Of a stretch of 64,000 bases of DNA, positions 47,350 through 56,501 are shown piece after piece. The notes under the pieces are model-generated. The model had not been told where the DNA came from. It ran no database searches and saw only the letters and a program-made list of their open reading frames with translations. Where the stretch lies: assembly GCF_011064285.1 (NCBI RefSeq), contig NZ_CP049332.1:496001-560000 (forward strand), given 5' to 3'. Numbering within the stretch: position 1 is the first letter of the stretch; each line of letters starts with the position of its first letter. Both the position numbers and the translations under genes were made by a program. This stretch comes from Vibrio ziniensis. Its GTDB lineage: Bacteria > Pseudomonadota > Gammaproteobacteria > Enterobacterales > Vibrionaceae.

Positions 47350-48146
47350 CCAAAGCTCATGAACTTGTAGTAGAGCAGTTGTCTGCTGGTTATGGCGAAA
47401 AAACGATAGTAAAAGATCTCTCGCTTAAGATTGCTCCAGGAAAAATTACTTCAATTGTTGGGGCAAATGCCTGTGGTAAATCCACACTGTTAAGAACCCT
47501 ATCTCGGTTATTAACGCCTTCAAACGGTCAAGTTTTGCTTGATGGAAAATCGGTACATAAAAGCCCAACACGAGCATTAGCTCGCACTTTGGGTTTATTG
47601 CCTCAGTCTCCGATAGCTCCAGAAGGGATTACTGTCGGTGATCTTGTCAGTCGTGGGCGTCATCCGCATCACGGCATAATGTCTCGTTGGAATAGTAAAG
47701 ATGACGAAGCGGTCGCTAATGCTTTGGAGGTTACAAAGCTTACTGACCTGATAGACAGAGAAGTTGATGAGCTGTCAGGCGGGCAGCGTCAGCGTGTGTG
47801 GATTGCCATGGCGCTAGCGCAGGAGACGGACATCTTGTTACTTGATGAGCCGACGACATTTTTGGACGTGACTCATCAAGTGGAAGTGTTGGATTTGTTG
47901 GTGGACCTGAATCTACAGCGCGGGATCACTATTGTGATGGTTTTGCATGATCTTAACTTAGCGGCTCGCTATTCAGACTATCTGCTGGCGATGATCAATG
48001 GACAGGTTCACGCACACGGTGAGCCTTCAAACGTGCTGACCAATGAGACCATTCAGGCGGTATTTGGTTTGAACAACCACATCATTATCGATCCGGTTTC
48101 GAACATTCCTATGATGATTCCAATCGGTCGGCACAAGCTGAAATAG
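47346..48146 (+). CDS. Iron-siderophore ABC ATPase (FepC-like)
   Basis: This 266-residue ATPase has Walker A GANACGKST (about 38-46), Q-loop LLPQSP, the family motif VSRGRHPHHG, signature LSGGQRQRVWIAMAL (about 143-157), Walker B ILLLDEPTTFLD and switch His in VLHDLN. It starts with GTG inside the end of the second permease gene. Closest in type to FepC/FhuC/FecE. The operon ends here, and a LysR gene follows convergently after 21 bases. Confidence 0.93.
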   Translation: MTKAHELVVEQLSAGYGEKTIVKDLSLKIAPGKITSIVGANACGKSTLLRTLSRLLTPSNGQVLLDGKSVHKSPTRALARTLGLLPQSPIAPEGITVGDLVSRGRHPHHGIMSRWNSKDDEAVANALEVTKLTDLIDREVDELSGGQRQRVWIAMALAQETDILLLDEPTTFLDVTHQVEVLDLLVDLNLQRGITIVMVLHDLNLAARYSDYLLAMINGQVHAHGEPSNVLTNETIQAVFGLNNHIIIDPVSNIPMMIPIGRHKLK

Positions 48147-48167
48147 CGGATACGTCAAAGACAACAG

Positions 48168-49046
48168 TTAGTTGGACAGTAGCTGCAGAAACTCCATCAG
48201 AGCCGGATTATCAGAAGTATTTTTATATACAAAGCTTAGTGGTGATGTGTGGGGTAATACATCCAGCGGTGTATAACAAAGCATATTTGATGGTCGGGTA
48301 AAGTGTCGTTCATTGACAATAGCCACCCCATTGCCCGCCGCTACTAAACCTAACATGGTGCTTTCGCCGTGCGCCCACTGGGTCACTTCTGGTGACCAGC
48401 CAATTTCATTGAACAGGATTTCTTGCCAGTCGTAATAGTAAGGGTCAACGCTTCTTGGTAACCGAACTGAAGGCAAGAGATTAAGTTCTTCAATCGTGGC
48501 TGAAGGTGATAGCGTTTTTCCCCAACTGGCAGGATACGCGAGAACTAACTTGTCCTGTGCGATAGGTTGTACCGAGTACTCCGAAGACAACTCTGCGAAA
48601 TGATAAAGAAAGGCACCATCGATTTGGTCTAGCTCTAGCCGTTTTAGTAGCACCATAGGTGTGTCGGAATAGACTTCCAGTTCAACATCATGGTTGTCAT
48701 GACGGAACTGATTGACGCACTGATTGATTTGCCCTTCCCACAGAACAAAATCAGGAGCGCCTAAAGCCAGAGAACCATATTCCGTATGAGTAAACTGACG
48801 CACACGCTCGTTGGCGTCATCAATTTGCCTAATTATGGCGCCTAACTGCTTCTGATAGATTTTCCCTGCGCGATTTAGCCGTAGTCCTTTTGGTAAACGA
48901 TCGAACAATAGTACGCCAAGTTCCGTTTCTAATTCTTTGATTTTTCTTGATATAGCCGGTTGGGTAACGTGTACTTTCTGCGCCGCTAAGCGAATGTTCT
49001 GTGTTTCAGCGACAGCTAAAAAGTATTTAAGGTGGCGTAGCTCCAT
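48168..49046 (-). CDS. LysR-family transcriptional regulator
   Basis: This 292-residue regulator has an N-terminal helix-turn-helix (AVAETQNIRLAAQKVHVTQPAISRKIKELE, about residues 12-41) and a substrate-binding domain (about 90-290). It is divergent from the TonB-dependent receptor gene across about 130 bases and convergent with the importer operon. It may therefore activate the receptor in response to its siderophore. LysR regulators are unusual for siderophore receptors compared with AraC types or sigma factors. Confidence 0.85.
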   Translation of the reverse strand: MELRHLKYFLAVAETQNIRLAAQKVHVTQPAISRKIKELETELGVLLFDRLPKGLRLNRAGKIYQKQLGAIIRQIDDANERVRQFTHTEYGSLALGAPDFVLWEGQINQCVNQFRHDNHDVELEVYSDTPMVLLKRLELDQIDGAFLYHFAELSSEYSVQPIAQDKLVLAYPASWGKTLSPSATIEELNLLPSVRLPRSVDPYYYDWQEILFNEIGWSPEVTQWAHGESTMLGLVAAGNGVAIVNERHFTRPSNMLCYTPLDVLPHTSPLSFVYKNTSDNPALMEFLQLLSN

Positions 49047-49110
49047 CAGGCTATTTCTCTCTCGGCATCGGTTGATAACTTAATATCAATTTAATTTATT
49101 ACAAATAGTA

Positions 49111-49132
49111 AGCATTATCGTTTGCATTATCA
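49111..49132. promoter_or_regulatory. Probable Fur-binding region upstream of receptor gene
   Basis: AGCATTATCGTTTGCATTATCA contains two copies of GCATTATC 12 bases apart, matching the Fur half-site GATAATG on the other strand. The word TTTGCATTATCA is shared exactly with the site upstream of the ABC importer genes. It lies between the LysR and receptor starts. Confidence 0.55.
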
Positions 49133-49179
49133 ATAGTATGAAATAACAATAAAAATTAGCAGTATAGGATTATTAAAAA

Positions 49180-51294
49180 ATGGAAAATATCAGAAGTGGT
49201 AAGGAACGTAGGAGTGCGATGCACTTACTTCTTTGTTTTGTTCCTGTTCTTTCTTATTCAGGTTCTGTTTATTCAGAAGTTAAAGATAGTGTTCAAGAAG
49301 ACCAAGCTTACCGTGTAAACACCATTACGGTTTATGGGCAGCCAATTGCAACTGATGCTGATACCACGGTTACTGAAGAGCTGTGGGTTGGTGGCAAGGT
49401 TGCAACCAACGTGCATGATACGCCTGCGTTAGTTTCGGTAATTACGGAAAAAGAGATAAACCAGCGCAACGCCACCACGACAGAAGAAATTTTGCAGTAT
49501 TCACCGGGTTTGGTGACCGATTATTACGGTTCTGATGATCGTAACGATTACTTTATGATTCGTGGTTATCAGGCTACAACCTATCGCGACGGTATGACAC
49601 TCGGTTCGATGCGAGGTGTACGTGAAGATCCTTATGCGTATGAGCGAGTTGAAGTGATTCGCGGTGCAAACTCAACACTGTTTGGCCCAGCAGATCCGGG
49701 TGGTTCAGTGAACTTTGTCAGCAAGAGACCTAAATTTGAGCGCTTCGGAAATACTTATGTCTCGTATGGTTCATTCGACAATAAAGAGATTGGTTTGGAT
49801 TTTGGCGACACACTGAATGAATCTGAAACCGTCGCGTACCGTTTCACCACCAAAATCAAAGACAGTGAGCTTGAATATGATCATTCAAAAGACAACTCTC
49901 AGTTTGTGATGGGAGGTATTACGTGGCAACCATCTGTACAGACTACGGCAACTCTAATCGTTGATTATCTTGGTCGAGATACCACACCGAACAGTGGTGG
50001 TTATCCATTAGACCGTGAATATGACCGCAGTCAATTCTACGGTGAACCTGACTACAACAAGCACGATGTAGAACGCACCAACATTACCGCTCAAATTGCT
50101 CATCATTTTGACAATGGCATCTCTCTAAGCGGTAACTTGCGTTACAGCAAGCTAGAAGACGATTTTGGTTATGTCTATTTGTATGATTACGAAGGAAGAA
50201 CGGGTAGCGATATCTCCCGTTACTATTTTGGAACAGATACCGACTCAGAACAGCTAATTGGAAACACAATACTGCAATATGACGCGAGTTTTGGGCGCGT
50301 AGATAGCAGTAGTCTTGTGGGTTTGGAGTACCGTGATGCATCGACTCAGGCGGCATCTGTTTATGGTACATTAAGCAGTATCAATATTGATAATCCGACA
50401 TACAGTGGCATGCCAACAATTGGTGCACCATATAGTCAAACCGATCAGGATGAAACCACCAAATCGATTTTCTTACAGCAAAACTTAGCATTTTTTGATC
50501 GCTATATCCTAACGTTAGGTGTTCGCCATGATTATATGGATTTAGCGAGCAGAAATGTATTAACCAGTGTTGACTCTAGCGACGATTTCTCAGAAACATC
50601 GTTCAGAGCAGCCTTTACAATTAAGGTTAGCGATGAGTGGTCAACTTATATCAGTCAGGTAGAGTCTGTTGCTCCGCCAAGTATTGGTGTTAAGCCAGAA
50701 CGAGGAGAACAACTGGAAGTGGGGGTGAAGTTTGCGCCATCAAGTATGAATGCACTATTCTCGGCTGCGGTTTACGATCTTGAGAAGAATGACGTTACTA
50801 TGGCAATTGTTCAGGATAATGGAACTATAGAACAACAAACCATTGGTGAAACTCGTGTTCGTGGTCTTGATTTGGAAGCGAAAGCAGAAATTACAGACAA
50901 CTTCAATGTCACGGGGGGGTATTCCTACATGAAGTCTGAAGTTGTGCGCGGTAGTAATAGCTATTCAGGCGAAGTGTATGATGGCAATGAATTCGCAACT
51001 GTTCCAAACCACAGTGCATCGGTTTGGGGGTACTATACACTGCCAGTTGAAACCATGGATATTGGCTTAGGTACGCGTTATGTTGGCTCATACTACTTTG
51101 ATGCGGCGAACACGAAGAAAAGTGAAGCTGCAATGCTATTTGATGCGGCATTTGCCTATCGAATTTCGAAGTCTGCTCAGCTGTCACTCAACGTACACAA
51201 CTTAACGGACAAGCAGTATGTGGTAGGTTCTGGTACGGCAAACTACTACAACCCAGGTCGCTCGTTTAATGCTTCTTTAAACTATTCTTGGTAA
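49180..51294 (+). CDS. TonB-dependent siderophore receptor
   Basis: This 704-residue outer-membrane receptor has a signal peptide (about 1-32). A TonB-box-like TITVYG follows at about 45. The plug domain (about 70-180) contains DTPALVSVITEKEINQRNATTTEEILQYSPG (about 80-110) and FMIRGYQATTYRDGM. A 22-strand barrel ends in NASLNYSW, with a terminal Trp. It is of the FhuA/FoxA/FpvA siderophore group, specificity unknown. It probably works with the FepBDGC-like importer beside it. It is preceded by a Fur-like region and a divergent LysR gene. Confidence 0.92.
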   Translation: MENIRSGKERRSAMHLLLCFVPVLSYSGSVYSEVKDSVQEDQAYRVNTITVYGQPIATDADTTVTEELWVGGKVATNVHDTPALVSVITEKEINQRNATTTEEILQYSPGLVTDYYGSDDRNDYFMIRGYQATTYRDGMTLGSMRGVREDPYAYERVEVIRGANSTLFGPADPGGSVNFVSKRPKFERFGNTYVSYGSFDNKEIGLDFGDTLNESETVAYRFTTKIKDSELEYDHSKDNSQFVMGGITWQPSVQTTATLIVDYLGRDTTPNSGGYPLDREYDRSQFYGEPDYNKHDVERTNITAQIAHHFDNGISLSGNLRYSKLEDDFGYVYLYDYEGRTGSDISRYYFGTDTDSEQLIGNTILQYDASFGRVDSSSLVGLEYRDASTQAASVYGTLSSINIDNPTYSGMPTIGAPYSQTDQDETTKSIFLQQNLAFFDRYILTLGVRHDYMDLASRNVLTSVDSSDDFSETSFRAAFTIKVSDEWSTYISQVESVAPPSIGVKPERGEQLEVGVKFAPSSMNALFSAAVYDLEKNDVTMAIVQDNGTIEQQTIGETRVRGLDLEAKAEITDNFNVTGGYSYMKSEVVRGSNSYSGEVYDGNEFATVPNHSASVWGYYTLPVETMDIGLGTRYVGSYYFDAANTKKSEAAMLFDAAFAYRISKSAQLSLNVHNLTDKQYVVGSGTANYYNPGRSFNASLNYSW

Positions 51295-51336
51295 TCATTA
51301 GAAGCAGTAGTGCAGCATTGTTAAAGTTGTAGAACT

Positions 51337-51370
51337 AAAAGCCACAGTTCATCAGGGACTGTGGCTTTTT
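51337..51370 (+). terminator. Rho-independent terminator after receptor gene
   Basis: A perfect 12-bp stem AAAAGCCACAGT/ACTGTGGCTTTT with a 9-base loop, plus trailing T, lies 43 bases after the stop. Confidence 0.93.
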
Positions 51371-51498
51371 CATTGAATGGAAGTTTAGTCGCCCACGCGG
51401 AATAGTCTTTGAGCTTATTTAAGAAAGATTGCATTATGAGCGCTGCAAGAAGCCGCGATGTGCGGCTCTAACCTAGTTAATGAGTTAAGGAAATACAC

Positions 51499-51870
51499 GT
51501 GGTAGAAAGGATTAATTACGAACAGTTACCTCAAATTGTTGGGCCGTATGTTCATGCTACGAAACACAATCAAACACTTTATATCTCTGGATTAACCGCC
51601 TACGGAACGCATGCTCAGTCTTCGGATATCTGTGCCCAAACCCAAGAAATCTTAAACCAAGTTCTAACCATACTTGAACTAGAGAAACGCTCGAGAAGCG
51701 ATATCGTCAAAGTAACCATCTTTGTAAAAGACATCACTATGTTAGCCACTATCCGCCAAGAGCTATTTCAATTCTATGAAGGCAATCTTCCTGCGTGTTC
51801 TCTGGTGGAAATATCTCAACTTATTCACCCTGATCTACTGATCGAATATGAAGCTGTTGTTGCCCTTTAA
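51499..51870 (+). CDS. RidA-family (YjgF) protein
   Basis: This 123-residue protein is a trimer-forming small cytoplasmic protein; RidA members hydrolyse reactive imines or enamines. The family pattern IVGPYVHATKHNQTLYISG (about 12-30) and the C-terminal LPACSLVEISQLIHPDLLIEYEAVVAL (about residues 97-123) are present. The usual active-site Arg of the 'P-x-R-x-x' motif is not present: that segment reads LPACSLVEI. This suggests a RidA-like protein outside the archetypal deaminase group. The GTG start at 51499 follows TAAGGA. The AEC carrier gene converges 4 bases later. Confidence 0.82.
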   Translation: MVERINYEQLPQIVGPYVHATKHNQTLYISGLTAYGTHAQSSDICAQTQEILNQVLTILELEKRSRSDIVKVTIFVKDITMLATIRQELFQFYEGNLPACSLVEISQLIHPDLLIEYEAVVAL

Positions 51871-51874
51871 GCTA

Positions 51875-52807
51875 TTAAAGAATTGCCAGCAAACCGCTTA
51901 ACGTAAAGAAGGACATCATAGTCGCGGCTAACATGATGGCGGAGGCGGTTTGGTCTTGCCCGTAAGCTTGGGCAAGAATGGTGTAAGTTCCCATCATTGG
52001 AATTGCGGCGCTGATAATGATGGCGCGATGCAATTCTGAATCCAGAGTTGGAAATTCAAGTTGCATCAATAGCCAAAGAACCATGATCACGGCTAGCGGA
52101 TGCAGAACGAGTTTGCCTATTACCACGGGAAATATTTTGTGTCTCATCCCTTTTATCGAAAGCCCAGTCAGAGTTCCGCCGATGATGAACAGCGAAAGCG
52201 CGCTGCTTGTTTTGGAAAACAGGTCGACCGTTCGCGTAATGGCTTGAGGCAGTGGAATCTGCGACATAGAAACACAAGTGCCTGCAACCAGAGCGATCAT
52301 CAGAGGGTTCTTTGCTAATCCACCCAGCGTTTTACCAAGTGTCACTTTTTCAGTTGAGTTGTTTCGCTCTGCCATAATTAGTATCAGAGGAATCATGACC
52401 AGATTTTCGACGATAACGTGCAGTGCAAAAGCAACACCGGCAATATCTGGGGCGATAAGAAGCAGAATTGGAAAGCCGATGAAGCCACTGTTTGCGCAAG
52501 ACACACCCATGGCATTGAATGTCGAAGCCTGTTTATTTTCTTTTAAAACGTAGATGGAAACAAAGTAACCCACTGCCAGTGTGAACAGTGATGCGAAAAG
52601 ATAAGTAGCGAGATAAGTAACGTTCAATATCTCTGCAAATGGACGTTGTGCCAGCGAATTGAACACCAGTGCTGGGAGAGCAAATTTGAGCACAAACTTG
52701 CCGAATATTTGCAGTTCACTCTTGCTGAAAATGCCCTGTCGGGTAGCCAGCAGCCCAAGCAGTATTGAGAGATAAATCGGTCCGGTAATTGACAGAATAT
52801 TGAGCAT
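51875..52807 (-). CDS. AEC-family transporter
   Basis: This 310-residue inner-membrane carrier of the auxin efflux carrier/malate permease family has about ten membrane segments in two halves of five. Segments such as FVLKFALPALVFNSLAQRPF (about 37-56), NSGFIGFPILLLIAP and AAIPMMGTYTILAQAYGQ are typical. It is a single gene that ends 4 bases from the RidA gene on the opposite strand. It probably moves organic acids or a similar anion; the substrate is unknown. Confidence 0.85.
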   Translation of the reverse strand: MLNILSITGPIYLSILLGLLATRQGIFSKSELQIFGKFVLKFALPALVFNSLAQRPFAEILNVTYLATYLFASLFTLAVGYFVSIYVLKENKQASTFNAMGVSCANSGFIGFPILLLIAPDIAGVAFALHVIVENLVMIPLILIMAERNNSTEKVTLGKTLGGLAKNPLMIALVAGTCVSMSQIPLPQAITRTVDLFSKTSSALSLFIIGGTLTGLSIKGMRHKIFPVVIGKLVLHPLAVIMVLWLLMQLEFPTLDSELHRAIIISAAIPMMGTYTILAQAYGQDQTASAIMLAATMMSFFTLSGLLAIL

Positions 52808-52921
52808 TTTGTTGTTCTTATCAGAGAGGGTGACAACTATATTCTCATGCTTGCCTATTCATTTCAGCTTCCATTTTTCACTTACGTGAACAATAGAAGC
52901 TGAGGTCAACATAGATGCAAC

Positions 52922-54064
52922 TTATACTCGGATCTTGAAGCTCAATAGTACCGCGATGAAAATCAGTCCCACGATAACGTAAAGAGCATTAATAAGACCA
53001 TAAAGTTCTGCGCCAAAACCGACCAAGGCGGGACCAGCCAAAACACCCACATAACCTAATGTGGACACCGCGGTCACAGCGAGTGACTCTGGCATAGTAG
53101 TTTGTTTACCTGTGGCAGAAAACATAATCGGAACTATGTTGGAGCAGCCAATACCGATAAGCGCATAGCCAACTAGCGCACTTTGCCAGTGGTTGAATGA
53201 CAAGCTGACCAGAAATCCTATGATTGCTACGGATGAACCCAACACAATCATTCTCTTCGCGCCGATTATGCTTACCGCTTTATCTCCCAGCAGACGCCCA
53301 ATCGTCATGGTTACCGAAAAGCAGGCAACACCCATTCCCGCAGACGTAGCCGGAATATTTCTATATTCACTTAGAAAGATACCACTCCAATCGAGCACAG
53401 TGCCTTCGGATAAGAAAAACACAAAACAGACCACACCAATGAAAAACACAGGACCTTTTGGGATAGCAAAGTAAGGACCTTGCTCTTGTGAAGTGTCAGA
53501 GCGCAAACCGGACTTATTGATAGTCAAAAGCAGCAAAACGAACAGTGACGTCAGTAAGCAGGCGAGTGAAACCGCTAAACCTGCAGACAATATCGAGGTG
53601 AGTACGATTGCGCCAGTCATACCACCTAAGCTGTAGAAACCATGGAAACCAGACATAAGAGGTTTGTTTGCCTCTTTTTCAACTATCACGGCTTGAATGT
53701 TCATCGCACAGTCAGTAATGCCAAGACACATGCCAAAACAGACCAGCAGCATTGACAATGTCACTATCGAGTTGGCAAACAGCAGTGTCGGAAACAACAA
53801 CGAAAAGCCCAATACCGAAATAAGCAATACACGTTTACAGCCGTACTTACTGGTATAAAAACCGGCTGCTGGCATACCGACGAGCGCTCCAATCCCAAGA
53901 GAGAGGAGAAGCAAACCCATGATGCCATCGCTGATTTGAACGTTGGTTTTCACAAATGGAATGATGGCTGCCCAAGCTGCGGTAATGAAACCGGCTCCGA
54001 AAAACATTGAACGTGTTGCGATTCTATCGATATCGCCACGCTTGATGATCATTGCTGACAGCAT
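52922..54064 (-). CDS. YbjJ-like MFS transporter
   Basis: This 380-residue inner-membrane protein has about twelve membrane segments. Features recalling E. coli YbjJ and the FucP-like group are FGAGFITAAWAAIIPFVK at the start, DCAMNIQAVIVEKEANKPLMSGFHGFYSLGG (about 115-145) and the C-terminal TLGYVGVLAGPALVGFGAE. I chose the ATG at 54064, which follows GGGAG; a longer frame would cover the shared promoter region. It is divergent from a HAD phosphatase gene, as ybjJ sits next to ybjI in E. coli. It is probably a sugar or polyol importer of unknown specificity. Confidence 0.8.
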   Translation of the reverse strand: MLSAMIIKRGDIDRIATRSMFFGAGFITAAWAAIIPFVKTNVQISDGIMGLLLLSLGIGALVGMPAAGFYTSKYGCKRVLLISVLGFSLLFPTLLFANSIVTLSMLLVCFGMCLGITDCAMNIQAVIVEKEANKPLMSGFHGFYSLGGMTGAIVLTSILSAGLAVSLACLLTSLFVLLLLTINKSGLRSDTSQEQGPYFAIPKGPVFFIGVVCFVFFLSEGTVLDWSGIFLSEYRNIPATSAGMGVACFSVTMTIGRLLGDKAVSIIGAKRMIVLGSSVAIIGFLVSLSFNHWQSALVGYALIGIGCSNIVPIMFSATGKQTTMPESLAVTAVSTLGYVGVLAGPALVGFGAELYGLINALYVIVGLIFIAVLLSFKIRV

Positions 54065-54136
54065 ACTTACTCCCTGTCGTGATTGTTTGATTGGAAAGAT
54101 AGGCACTTGAAGCAAATAGGATACACAAATAAAAAC

Positions 54137-54193
54137 CAAAATGAACTTAAATAAACATAAATTGAAAAATAATTTTCGATTGTGTTCATTTTG
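54137..54193. promoter_or_regulatory. Paired inverted repeats in MFS/HAD divergent promoter
   Basis: CAAAATGAAC (54137-54146) and its exact complement GTTCATTTTG (54184-54193) lie 37 bases apart between the two divergent starts. Spaced repeats of this kind are typical operators of DeoR-family repressors, and such a gene lies downstream. Confidence 0.5.
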
Positions 54194-54241
54194 AGGAGCT
54201 GTTAGATTGCAGCAGAGAAATGTCAATTCAAGGGGGTTACA

Positions 54242-55048
54242 ATGATTAAGTTGATTATTACGGATATGGACGGAACGTTTTTAAATAGCCAAGGTGACTA
54301 CAACCGAGACTTGTTTAAAAATGTGGTTGCAAAAATGGGTCAACAAGGTGTTCACTTTGCGCCTTGTACAGGTAAGCAAGTGGAGCGAGTAGAAGAGTTA
54401 CTAGGCGAAGAAAGCAAAAAATTTTGGATACTCGGCGACAGTGCAACACGCATTAAATATCAGGGTGAATACATCTACCAATCATTGCTAAACAATAAGT
54501 TAGGTCGAGATATTATCCAACAGCTCGAGGCAATAGCAGGTTCACATATCGTGATTGCTTGCACACCTGAATTTGCGGCGATTAAGAAAGATACCCCTGA
54601 GCATTTACGCGATCTTGTAAGGCGTTCCTACGCGAACGTGAAGCTGGTGGAAAGCTATCAAGAGATAGAGTCAGATTTCGTAAAAATCACGGTTTATGAT
54701 GAAAACAAGCAGTGCCCAGCTCTGCGTCCTCAGCTTTCACCGTTTGATGAAAAGGCTTATATTGTGGTGTCGGAAGCCGCTTGGATTGATATTGCCAACG
54801 CTGGCGTGCATAAGGGTACGACGGTAGAGCGTTTACAAGAAATTCTTAATGTGACGCAAGCGGAGACCATGGTGTTTGGTGATGGTTTCAATGACATCGA
54901 ACTGATGGAGCGCGCTCACTTTAGCTTTGCTATGCGTAATGCTTTTGAAGAAACCAAAGCCGCTGCTAACTACATCACTCGCTCCAATGATGAAGATGGC
55001 GTAATGCACACCATATTGCAGTTTTTGTCTCTGCAATCGAAAGTGTAA
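54242..55048 (+). CDS. HAD-IIB (Cof-type) sugar-phosphatase
   Basis: This 268-residue cytoplasmic phosphatase has the HAD nucleophile motif IITDMDGTFLN (about 5-15), the CTGKQ motif II region (about 43), a C2B cap domain (about 85-190), and motif IV FGDGFNDIELM (about 218-228) after the conserved Lys in HKGTTV. It is similar in type to E. coli YbjI/YidA. It probably dephosphorylates the sugar phosphate made from the MFS substrate or an overflow intermediate. The ribosome site is AAGGGGG. The DeoR gene follows after about 160 bases. Confidence 0.87.
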   Translation: MIKLIITDMDGTFLNSQGDYNRDLFKNVVAKMGQQGVHFAPCTGKQVERVEELLGEESKKFWILGDSATRIKYQGEYIYQSLLNNKLGRDIIQQLEAIAGSHIVIACTPEFAAIKKDTPEHLRDLVRRSYANVKLVESYQEIESDFVKITVYDENKQCPALRPQLSPFDEKAYIVVSEAAWIDIANAGVHKGTTVERLQEILNVTQAETMVFGDGFNDIELMERAHFSFAMRNAFEETKAAANYITRSNDEDGVMHTILQFLSLQSKV

Positions 55049-55149
55049 GTGTGCTGAACTTGCCAAATTGGTGAATCGTTCGAGTAAGTGTCTGCGAACA
55101 GAATTATTCAGATAGCGCTCTAGGACAAATATTCAAAACGTACACATAT

Positions 55150-55166
55150 GAACATTTATAATGTTC
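55150..55166. promoter_or_regulatory. Palindrome upstream of deoR-type gene
   Basis: GAACATTTATAATGTTC is a perfect 7-bp inverted repeat with a 3-base spacer. It ends 41 bases before the regulator's ATG and is a candidate autoregulatory operator. It shares GAAC/GTTC ends with the repeats at 54137 and 54184. Confidence 0.5.
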
Positions 55167-55207
55167 GAGTATCCTATGAAAAATCGTTAAACAAGAAATC
55201 GGTGACA

Positions 55208-55969
55208 ATGGATAAATACTCCCCAGAAGAACGACATCAGCTCATTCTTAATTTGTTGAATTCGCGCAGTAAAGTGATGGCTACGGAACTTGCCACACAG
55301 CTTGGAACGACGGAAGCGACAATTCGCCGAGATCTTCGTTTTCTTGCCGATGAAGGGCTGTGTAAGCGAATTCATGGCGGCGCATTATCTTTTGCTCCCC
55401 CAAGCGGTACTCAGGAAGAGCGATTAACAAACCGAAATTCTGAGAAACAAGCGTTAGCCCTAGCGGCGTTGAAACTGGTCAAAAAAGGGCAGTTGATATT
55501 CTTGGATGCCAGCAGTACTCATATGTTGTTAGCGAGTGTACTACCGGATAACTTGGATTTGACGGTAGTGACCAACAGTCCGGCTATTGCTTCACGTTTA
55601 TTGGAGCGAAAGACCATCAAAACTATCTTAATTGGTGGTGAACTGGATTATTCAGTAGGTGGGGCGATCGATATTACCGCTGTGGAGTCGATCAATAAGT
55701 TTCGATTCGATTTAAGTTTTCTTGGTGTGTGCGCATGGTCATCGGAAGTGGGCTTTAGTGCCATTCACTATCAAGACCGTGAGTTCAAACGCTCGGTTGT
55801 TACCCGCTCAGGTGCACTTGCTGTATTGTGTACCGATGACAAAGTGGAAGCGTTAGCGTCCTATCCGTTCTTGGATTCACAGGAATTAGACTATTTGGTG
55901 TGCACGGAACATTCATCATCGCTACAAGGCTACTTTTCAAACATTCAATGCCAATTAATCATCGTTTAA
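55208..55969 (+). CDS. DeoR/GlpR-family transcriptional regulator
   Basis: This 253-residue regulator has an N-terminal DeoR helix-turn-helix (ATELATQLGTTEATIRRDLRFLADEGLCKRIHGGAL, about residues 23-58) and a DeoR sensor domain (about 75-235) with LDASSTHMLLA, TNSPAIASRL and the phosphate-site GG in LIGGELDYSVGG. I chose the ATG at 55208, because the longer frame would cover the palindrome at 55150. A sugar phosphate is the expected effector. It probably controls the neighbouring MFS and HAD genes. Confidence 0.87.
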   Translation: MDKYSPEERHQLILNLLNSRSKVMATELATQLGTTEATIRRDLRFLADEGLCKRIHGGALSFAPPSGTQEERLTNRNSEKQALALAALKLVKKGQLIFLDASSTHMLLASVLPDNLDLTVVTNSPAIASRLLERKTIKTILIGGELDYSVGGAIDITAVESINKFRFDLSFLGVCAWSSEVGFSAIHYQDREFKRSVVTRSGALAVLCTDDKVEALASYPFLDSQELDYLVCTEHSSSLQGYFSNIQCQLIIV

Positions 55970-56063
55970 CTGGCTCAGAATACGGTTTATTCTATTCGAA
56001 TGATGACGATTAAACCTAGTAAGTACGTTGGACTAGACGGTCTGACGTACTGCTGGTACAAAA

Positions 56064-56501
56064 TCAGAAGCCTCTATGTTTCCAGAATTGACCTTCATCG
56101 CGCGCCACTACTTTAAACTTCTTCTCAGCTATAGTTTTACCTTCCATTTCCATCACCATACGCCATTCGCCTAAGTTACTTTCCAATCCGTTAATCGGGC
56201 ATAGCAACTGAACGGTGTCGCCTAAATAAAAGTTCCAGTCGTCACTGCGCACGTATACTTCACCATCAAAAGGCTCAAGCACTTTGCCCTTTTTATTAAT
56301 GATGCCGGGATGATAGATACAAAACTCAAGCAGCTTGCCTTTGGCTTTTTTAATATTGACTGTGAAGCCAAATTCCACGCCTTCTTCGGCGATGACCTCC
56401 TGAGTAAACTCTTTGATCTTAGGTAGGTCTTTGGATTTTGCGTCCCAATTGGTGTAAATGCCGTAAGAAGTGATTTGGATAACCGGAGTACGCTTTGCCA
56501 C
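56064..56501 (-). CDS. DUF3859-type protein
   Basis: This 145-residue soluble protein has no signal peptide and a beta-rich pattern. Blocks IQITSYGIYTNWDAKS (about 9-24), GVEFGFTVNIKKAKGK and EWRMVMEMEGKTIAEKKFKVV match what I recall of the uncharacterised DUF3859 family. The function is unknown. It is a single minus-strand gene with a divergent lipoprotein gene about 200 bases away. The intervening AT-rich region shows nothing that I recognise apart from promoters. Confidence 0.75.
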   Translation of the reverse strand: MAKRTPVIQITSYGIYTNWDAKSKDLPKIKEFTQEVIAEEGVEFGFTVNIKKAKGKLLEFCIYHPGIINKKGKVLEPFDGEVYVRSDDWNFYLGDTVQLLCPINGLESNLGEWRMVMEMEGKTIAEKKFKVVARDEGQFWKHRGF

